Part shown: positions 57,440 through 64,000 of the stretch, piece by piece
Layout of the letters: every line of letters begins with the position of its first letter
Numbering within the stretch: the first letter of the stretch is position 1
Assembly: GCA_014925825.1 (NCBI GenBank)
Contig: JACGCK010000034.1
Span: forward strand, 124,001 to 188,000
Length of the DNA stretch: 64,000 bases
From: Pholiota molesta
Taxonomy: Eukaryota; Basidiomycota; Agaricomycetes; Agaricales; Strophariaceae
Direction: 5' to 3'
Position numbers and translations under genes: made by a program
Notes under the pieces: model-generated
The model's database searches: none
What the model was told of the DNA's origin: nothing
The model's input: the letters and a program-made list of their open reading frames with translations, nothing else

Positions 57440-58550
57440 ACCCCAGACGCAGAGAGCGTACCAGTGCCAGCACATGGAAGTTGTTTGTATTGAAGTTACA
57501 CGAAGTGATCGATCTTCTTGGGGCTTGGGCGCTTTTCTGGCTGAAACCAGTGGTAAGAGTAATCCCACAAGGCTTTTCTTCGTCAACTAAATAGAGACTC
57601 CGCAGGGCAGGACTGAAATTAGGTGAAGGCAACTTACGCAGCATTGCCGCGATGGGAAGATCACAGAAATAGGATGATTGAGGATAAAAAATTGCAATAA
57701 TCGGCGTTGGGTAGCTCAGCCACCTTTATCAACGCCCCCACAAATCTGGCAGTGAAGTCTGAGCCAATACGACGCACTTGTGGCGCAAGTGTAAATCATC
57801 CAAATTCATTGTGATTCAAGCGTTTGTTTCACAGTTCCGTTTTGCACAGTACGATTCAATGGTCCAGGTGCTCTCATGCAAAGTGAATATAACCAAACAT
57901 GTCTGATCATCCATGTGTTTGTGGAACCGCAGGGGTCTGCGTAGCACCTCAACTATAACGCCGTCGCACAGTGCCTTGGGGGTGAGGGTACGGTTATTAA
58001 GAGACGCAGGTCGGTGTGAGAGATTTTTCGTATTTTTATCAACGCGAGCGATGACAGTCTACAATTCAAATACAGCACCACCACCCAGCTATAAGTACCT
58101 GGCACTAACGTTAAAATACTATGATTCGTCATTGTAATATGTATGCTTCGTCTACTCAGACATTTTTTTCCTTTACCTCAGCATCACCGTCGATTTTAGG
58201 CATACGCTGCTGGCGAGGGCGAGTCAAGGAGTGACACGGTAAAATAGATTACGCAATGAGCAGCAGACAAACTGGTCATGCTGCATGAGTACAACTTCGC
58301 TTCCAAAAATACTCAGTGATTTCGGAATCTGCACTCGAGGCTCGAGTCGCTGCTTCTGAAGATCTATCTTTAGCGCGTGCAATACAATGCCTTCGATAGT
58401 CACCATAGCCAGGATGAAGGCAAATCGACACGTTGGAAATACTCATGATCTGAAACACTTGGCGCGGTATAAGTATTTTACTGTGCGTCTCCGTAATCCA
58501 ATTTCTCCACAAAATTCGTGTACTAACCTGACGCTACCGCTCCGGACGAC
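57440..58550. other. Intergenic, nothing recognised
   Basis: No exon pattern on either strand; last part is the 5' flank of the membrane protein gene at 58,551. Confidence 0.4.
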
Positions 58551-60154
58551 ATGCTAATCATCCTATTCCTCCTTGCATTCATCCGCACTCTCCATGGCGT
58601 GCCTATATCGCCACCGTTGGAAGCACCCGTTCTCTTTATTCGCGACGCCGGGGAACACCTTGGACGCCGCACGGTGAGCGACATCGTCACCAGCTGCGTG
58701 GCCACGATCTTCGCCTGCACCTGGTCTGCCGTCCATCCGAACGTCCCTGCGCCTGACGATTCTGGGTGGACGTGCTTCAAACGCCAGTTCGTGACCATGG
58801 TGTACGCGCTGCTCGCACCTGAGGCTATCACGGCGTGGGCGCTGAGACAGCGTCTGGGTGCGAAGAAGATCATGAAAGCGTACAATGAAGGTAAGCGTTG
58901 AAACTCTGGCAGAGTAACGATGGGATAAACATGAACGGTGCAGATGAAGGCGAAGACTTGGACAAGCAAAAATCGAACTACTTTCTTCACATCATACGGG
59001 GTTTCTTCCAAGATCCTCCTCCTCCAGCCGGTGGCGCTCCACGATGGACCCTCACGCATGGATTTTTCTTGCAGATGGGCGGCTTCATGCTTTCTGAAGA
59101 CGGCCGACCGATCCAGACCCTGGCGCCACTTCGCAAAGACCAAGTCGTTGAACCAGGCAGGTTTTCACCGGACATCAAAACCAACATCGACAACCACGTC
59201 ATCGACCCTCCGCTGACCACGAAAGAGGACATCCAGGACCGAAGCAAGGGCGACTTCATCTCGAAAAGCCTGATCATACTGCAGACGACGTGGTTTATCG
59301 TGCAATGTACCGCGCGGTGGTTCAACCAGCTCCCAGTCTCCGAACTCGAGGTGGTAACGCTAGGATTCGCTCTGCTGAACGGCGTCACTTGCTACTTTTG
59401 GTGGCATAAACCGCAGAGCGTTGGGCGACCTGTATTTCTCGAAATCAAACCCGATCAGCGAACATTGGTTTCCTATCCATCTCCTGTTGAATCCATGGCT
59501 ACCGACTTTTCGAGCTCCACCGCTACGCTCGTCTCGTTGGTCCAAACGGATGCGCAATGCAGTACGGATGACGGACAGACATGTTCAGAAAAGCAAGCCG
59601 TGACGCCTAGAAAGAAACCCTACCCCCAACGGACGCTAAGCAAAGACTTCGAGGAGCACAGCAGCCGCGCGCCCTGGAAGCTCCTCTGGCTGCTCCCCCT
59701 GCACGTCGTCGGCGCGCTGCTGCGCCCCATCGGCAAGCTCGCGGAAGCCGAAGTCGACGGCCACCTCGCGCGCAGCACCGTGCGGTGTGGCGCGCACCGC
59801 GTGCCGATGTTCTTCTCGGCGGAGGTGGACGACGAGCATGTACACGGACCCACGGCGCTCATCGGCGTCCTCTTCGGCATGGTGCATTTGACGACGAGCT
59901 GGACGCTCGCGTTTGCGTCGGCGGAGCAGATGCTGATGTGGCGCTGCGCCTCGGTGGTCATCACGGTGGCACCGGTGTTTCTGATGCTGTGGGGGCCGGG
60001 CCGCGTTTTGGTGAAAGTTATCGTGGCGGTTTGGTTGGTGATGTACATCGTTGGGCGTGTTGTACTGCTTTGGCTTTCCCTCATTTCCCTTCGCAATTTG
60101 TCTCCTGCCGCGCTCCAAACTATTGACTGGACGACTTTTCTGCCCCACATATAG
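58551..60154 (+). CDS. Multi-pass membrane protein, basidiomycete-type, unknown function
   Basis: Exons 58,551-58,890 and 58,944-60,154, 516 aa. Signal-like N-terminus MLIILFLLAFIRTLHG, then GRRTVSDIVTSCVATIFACTW and HPNVPAPDDSGW, VTMVYALLAPEAITAWALRQ, GAPRWTLTHGFFLQMGGFML, LTTKEDIQDRSKGDFISKSL, ILQTTWFIVQCTARWFNQLP and ELEVVTLGFALLNGVTCYFW WHKPQSV. This set (HPNVP, APE...AWA..Q, TH.F...GGF, I.DRSKGD..SK, LQ..WF..QC.AR, E..TL.FA..N...Y..WW.KP) is, as I recall, a widespread fungal family usually annotated only as hypothetical transmembrane protein. The C-terminus holds four more hydrophobic stretches. Single copy, intact, probably plasma or endomembrane. No function known. Confidence 0.82.
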
Positions 60155-62497
60155 GTCGTGCCTCTTGTAGTACATAGGAGTAGTTCAGACTGTTTTCGTC
60201 ATATCCATAAGCGTTTGAGTTATTCAATCACAAGGCATTAACAACGAAATTACCTCTTTAAAATGCTTTCAGGCGCGGGCCGGGGAGCGCATTGTCGGGT
60301 CTTGAGTAGGCATTAGTCGTCAATGCAGCAGCGGATCGTGAGCGACTATGGAGGCAACGGAGACGCAAACCACTTGCATGGATGCGGCCGTGGGTAACGA
60401 GCTCAGGACGGTTGGGATGGGACGAGAGAGGGGTCCGCGGGGACGAATGAACCGGCTACCATCACGCCCACATGCAGCACGCACTTCCGTGCACGAATTC
60501 CTCCGTTCGCAGGAGCTGGAAGGAGCAGGCGTCGATAGGTTTCGCGCAAGATGATGAAGACATCGACGTACTGGTCTAATTCCCGCCGTTCTCCTCCTCC
60601 CAACGCGAAACTCCCGACTCAACGCCTTGTACAGGCCTGGCACAAGCCCTCCGCCCGCACTCTCCAGGACGATGTTCGAGGTCGGGTCCTGCGCGGACAT
60701 GGGTCACTGGGATTGATGCCATGGGTAAGCGCGGCTGATGATCTTTTCTAAAGGCTTTGTCGTTCGGACGTCGGTCGTAAATGTCGGTATCGGCGGAGCA
60801 GCGGGGACGCAATCGTGGCCACGACGGTGGGGCGCGCTCTGGGGTGGAACGATACTGGCACGCCATATCAATACCAGCCCGGTTGTGAGATGGCCACCTT
60901 TTGCCGGCTTGAACAGCGGATCTTCCAGGATGGTCAGTAGATAGAGTGAGGAGAGTTATCGATGTACCGCACCTAGACCAAGTTGGGAAAGATCATCGTC
61001 TATGCTCCCAACACTTTGTCTGATGTCATCCTTGCCAACGAGTACCAAGCAGCCGGGGGCCTTCAGACCCATGACATTCGTGCCAAACGCGCGGCGCAGC
61101 TCCCGTTCCGTGGCTCGTGCATCGACAGGGCTTCTGCGCCGCACGTGGATCTAGATGACGCTGAGGTTCCAAGTCGAGAGCCCTAGCTTCGGCACCGCTC
61201 TTGAATTTTTGAACGTTCGCGAATGTAGAAGATTATTGTTGTAGAACTATTGCTTCTCCAACTGTGATTCTTTCTCCCTAAGACCCGCATCGATTAAATT
61301 CAGTATGCTAGGGAGAAGAATAACTTTCAGAAGAACGACGTACGGAATCGGCGCATTCAACCTGACAGACCCTCGGGGAGCACCCTAGCTCTACTTTTTC
61401 TGCTCAAGTCTTTTCCTCGACATAGAGTACCGAGCGAGAGGAAACGGCGATTGGAGTGGGCGGAATGGAGTAGGAAGGTCATGAGAAGGTTGGTGACAAC
61501 AACGTTTGTGGGCCAATCGGAGTAATCGGGCCGCTTGTGAAGGTAAAATCCATCGTCCATCTTGCATCAACGTCGACCACCATCATCATGGCTTCGGACG
61601 ACCTGTTTAATGAATGGAAGCGGGTATGATTGCTGAAGGTATGGCCTTTTACGCTGATTTTCATTGCGAGAAACTGCAAACCAGTCACTGGCAAGTCACT
61701 GGTAGAATCCAGATTGTACACGTACGAACAGCAGAGGCGGAAGTCCGAGATCGCTCGCAAAGGACTGACATTTATAAATTTGGACGCAATTGAAGAAGAG
61801 TTTCTGTTGTTATTCAGGCACTCTGCCGGCGTCGTGTACATTTTAAGCAAATTTTAAGATCTCGCTTTGCTCTAGCCTGACGTTCGCTGCTCAATGATTC
61901 ATATGCCTTGCTCGCCGCGGCAATACGTACGAATCAAGCATTTGACCAGTACAAACAGGTACTGTGTAGCATAGTAAGATCTGATAGATACGTGATCTAG
62001 AGGCATCAAGAGGACTGAATCCAGGGCAGGAAGAGGTCAGAGCACGCGCGACGGGTGATGGCATCGGTGATTCTATCTTTAGACTCCGATCAACGGCTTT
62101 TCACGGCAGTGCGGGACCGCTCACCTTTCTTCTCCAACGAACAACCATGCAATGCGATTTTCAAACGCTATAAGCACCTATAATTGCCCAAGCTACACCA
62201 TGTAGACGTCTTGGGGAGGACTTTCTACCCTCACTGCATCGTCACGCGCTCGCCAAAATCGATAGTTTGCGTTGATCGTTTACGCTGTCAATGTCATAAA
62301 CTGACAAGCTTTCCTTGCTGCCTCCTTTCCTCCGCTTCTTGCGCGTTTGTATTGATCCTTCCAAAGCTCTCCATCACCGTCTCGGCTCTCAGACCTAAAG
62401 GCCCTGGCATGCCCACAAACACATCTGGCCGCCTTCCTTCCCTTTCGCCCGCTGTCCTCCAATGCTGGGTACGGTAGACCTCTTCGGTCATCCAAAA
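60155..62497. other. Intergenic with fragment U copy and peroxidase 5' flank
   Basis: 60,330-60,960 minus resembles fragment U at 34.6 kb (VLESAGGGLVPGLYKALSRE, QVVCVSVASIVAHD). Upstream on that strand KPLEKIISRAYPWHQSQ is open but disrupted by a shift. 60,985-61,180 has VILANEYQAAGGLQ, related to 34.45 kb. 61,200-62,050 shows nothing. 62,060-62,497 is the 5' flank of the peroxidase, shared with 42,670-43,090. Confidence 0.4.
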
Positions 62498-64000
62498 ATG
62501 ATGCGCGGATTCGCCTTCCTCGTCACGATTTCCTCCCTCCACAGCGCACTCTTCGCGACCGCGGCGGCGTACCAATGGCCAGACCCGCAATACGAGGTCC
62601 TGGAGCGCCTGCTCTACGAGGGCACCGATATCAACGACAACCCCATCACCATCCTGACGAATTCGTGCGGGAAGCGCGCTGGGGATCTGTCTCCTGTGGC
62701 TGCAGAGTGGCTCCGTCTGGTGAGTGTGATGTCTAGTGGCGGTTGGGTCGCTCATGAATAACTGGGCATTTGTAGTCGTACCATGATAGCGCGACGCATA
62801 ATATCACGGATGGCACGGGCGGGTACTATGAGCTTAACAGGACTGAAGTGTGTATCTCATATTCCTCTCTCTGGCAGCGAGCTACTGATTTTATGATTCT
62901 GGTTCAACAGAATATCGGCGGGGGCATGGTCGTCTCGATGAACGACTTCGCCGCCTCCTCCAACAAATACGTCTCCCGTACGTCCCACCCCCCACCCCCC
63001 ACCCACCCCACCCCACCTCACGCATCCCAAACCACCCACTAACCACCCCCTTCTCCCCAGGTGCCGACCTCATCGCCCTCGGCGCCGTCTGGGGCGTCGC
63101 CTCCTGCGCGGGGCCCGTCCTCCCCTTCCGCGGCGGCCGCGTCGACGCCCTCGCCCCCGGCCGCTTCGGCGTCCCGCAGCCAGAGGAAGGGCTGGCGCTG
63201 GCGACGGAGCACTTCGCCGCGCAGGGCTTCAACGCGACGGAGATGATCGCGCTCGTCGCGTGCGGGCACACGCTCGGCGGGGTCAGGAATGTGGACTTCC
63301 CGACGGTCGTGCAGGTGCCGGGGCCGCAGGCGGTGTTGAGGGCGTTTGATGGGACGGATGCGTTTGATGCTGTTGGGTGAGTTGGTTTTGCGGATTGAAG
63401 TTTTTGGGGGTGCCAGCGCGTGGATGGAGTTGATGTGCTGATTACGCTTTTTGCCTTTTGGCTTCTGGTTGTGATAGGGTGGCGCAGTATTTGAATGGGA
63501 CGACGCAGAATCCGCTTGTTACTGTCAGTAACACGCTCTTCCAGTCGGACCTGCGCATTTTCTCGTCTGATGGCAATGTGACTTTGCAAAGGTGAGCCTC
63601 TCTTTCTTCTCTCCGTACATTTGAAAATCCGCGCTATTTCTGGCTTATCGGATACGAATAGTATGAATTCGCCAGCGGCGTTCAACGCGACCTGCGCTGG
63701 GCTGCTGGAGCGGATGATCAACACCGTCCCGAGCAACGTGCAGCTCACGGACACGATCGCCCTCCTCCCATTCAAGGTCACCTCCGCGCAGCTCACGATC
63801 CAGGACGGCCAGCTCCTCTTCGACGTCCTCGTCCGCGTACGTCCCTGCCCTTCCCTCCGCACCGCACCCTCGCACCCTTCCCATTCCTACTTATTACCCC
63901 CACGCTGACTGACCCCCGTCCTCACCAGGTCGCGGTCACCGCCGCGGACGAGACCGCCAACACCACGCCGCGCGCCATCACCCTGTACTGGTGCGACGCG
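62498..64000 (+). CDS. Secreted heme peroxidase (plant-peroxidase superfamily), 3' end outside window
   Basis: Exons 62,498-62,719, 62,776-62,847, 62,911-62,977, 63,061-63,376, 63,478-63,591, 63,662-63,836, 63,929 to beyond the edge. Signal peptide MMRGFAFLVTISSLHSALFA. Then EWLRLSYHDSATHNITDGTG with distal Arg and His, ADLIALGAVWGVASCAGPVL, FRGGRVDALAPGRFGVPQPE and MIALVACGHTLGGVRNVDFP with the proximal heme His. Later FNATCAGLLERMINTVPSNV and a beta-rich region ITLYWCDA at the edge. The two broken copies show the missing end would be Ser/Ala-rich with a GPI-like hydrophobic tail. It should use H2O2 to oxidise a substrate outside the cell. After GTGG the usual LDASI-type segment is absent (GTGGYYELNRTENIG), so activity is uncertain. 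The second ATG (62,501) is an equally good start. Confidence 0.82.

Noticed and set aside
62891..63862. Minus-strand open frame of 323 codons
   Set aside because: Antisense to peroxidase exons 3-6, which show family motifs and matching splice sites; the minus frame is Arg/Ser/Pro-rich and runs through introns.
1..64000. tRNA, rRNA and CRISPR
   Set aside because: No tRNA-like TTC-arm consensus in a clover-leaf context, no rRNA-like sequence and no regularly spaced identical repeats were seen by eye; a covariance-model scan would be needed to exclude a tRNA with an intron.

Overview
The window looks like a gene-poor, duplication-rich stretch of a basidiomycete (probably Agaricomycetes) nuclear genome. 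The reasons are: genes cut by many 45-100 base GT-AG introns; families typical of mushroom-forming fungi (an HNH nuclease of the fungal type, DUF6534 membrane proteins, DUF3632-like proteins, small secreted crystallin-like proteins, GPI-tailed heme peroxidases); and no bacterial-style operons. No rRNA, tRNA or CRISPR array was seen. Species cannot be named from the sequence. All intron-exon models were read by eye from splice sites and family patterns; no search was run.

Layout. 1-8.4 kb: an HNH nuclease gene, a small secreted protein gene (SSP1, minus), two tandem DUF3632-like genes and an unrecognised multi-exon minus-strand gene. 8.6-10.8 kb: a flavocytochrome b2-type L-lactate dehydrogenase (minus). 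12.5-14.1 kb: an HNH relic and a third DUF3632-like gene carrying a 160 bp CACTG-ended miniature transposon. 16.2-18.2 kb: DUF6534 membrane protein (minus). 19.0-30.0 kb: three plus-strand genes that look like a small biosynthetic cassette, namely two FAD-dependent aromatic hydroxylases and a UbiA prenyltransferase. 31.4-33.6 kb: a broken heme-peroxidase gene. 35.4-36.8 kb: a lactate-dehydrogenase pseudogene. 37.2-39.2 kb: a second DUF6534 gene. 41.1-42.7 kb: a second broken peroxidase. 44.0-50.0 kb: HNH relics, SSP2 and two more DUF3632-like genes. 50.1-53.2 kb: a large inverted duplication with two convergent crystallin-like secreted proteins. 54.2-55.6 kb: a Ser/Pro-rich conserved-looking protein. 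57.1 kb: a decayed crystallin copy. 58.6-60.2 kb: a multi-pass membrane protein. 62.5 kb to the end: the 5' part of the best-preserved peroxidase.

The window is a mosaic of segmental duplications. The most informative pair is 15.9-33.6 kb against 36.9-42.7 kb. These are colinear (DUF6534 gene, then spacer, then peroxidase), except that only the first contains the 11.6 kb holding the two monooxygenases and the prenyltransferase. A second repeated module is HNH sequence, then SSP, then DUF3632, found at 1-7.4 kb and 44.0-46.9 kb, with shortened forms at 12.5 and 48.2 kb.

The most interesting candidate system is the FAD monooxygenase / FAD monooxygenase / UbiA cassette. It plausibly makes a hydroxylated, prenylated aromatic (meroterpenoid-type) product; the substrate is unknown and no polyketide synthase or other scaffold enzyme was seen in the window.
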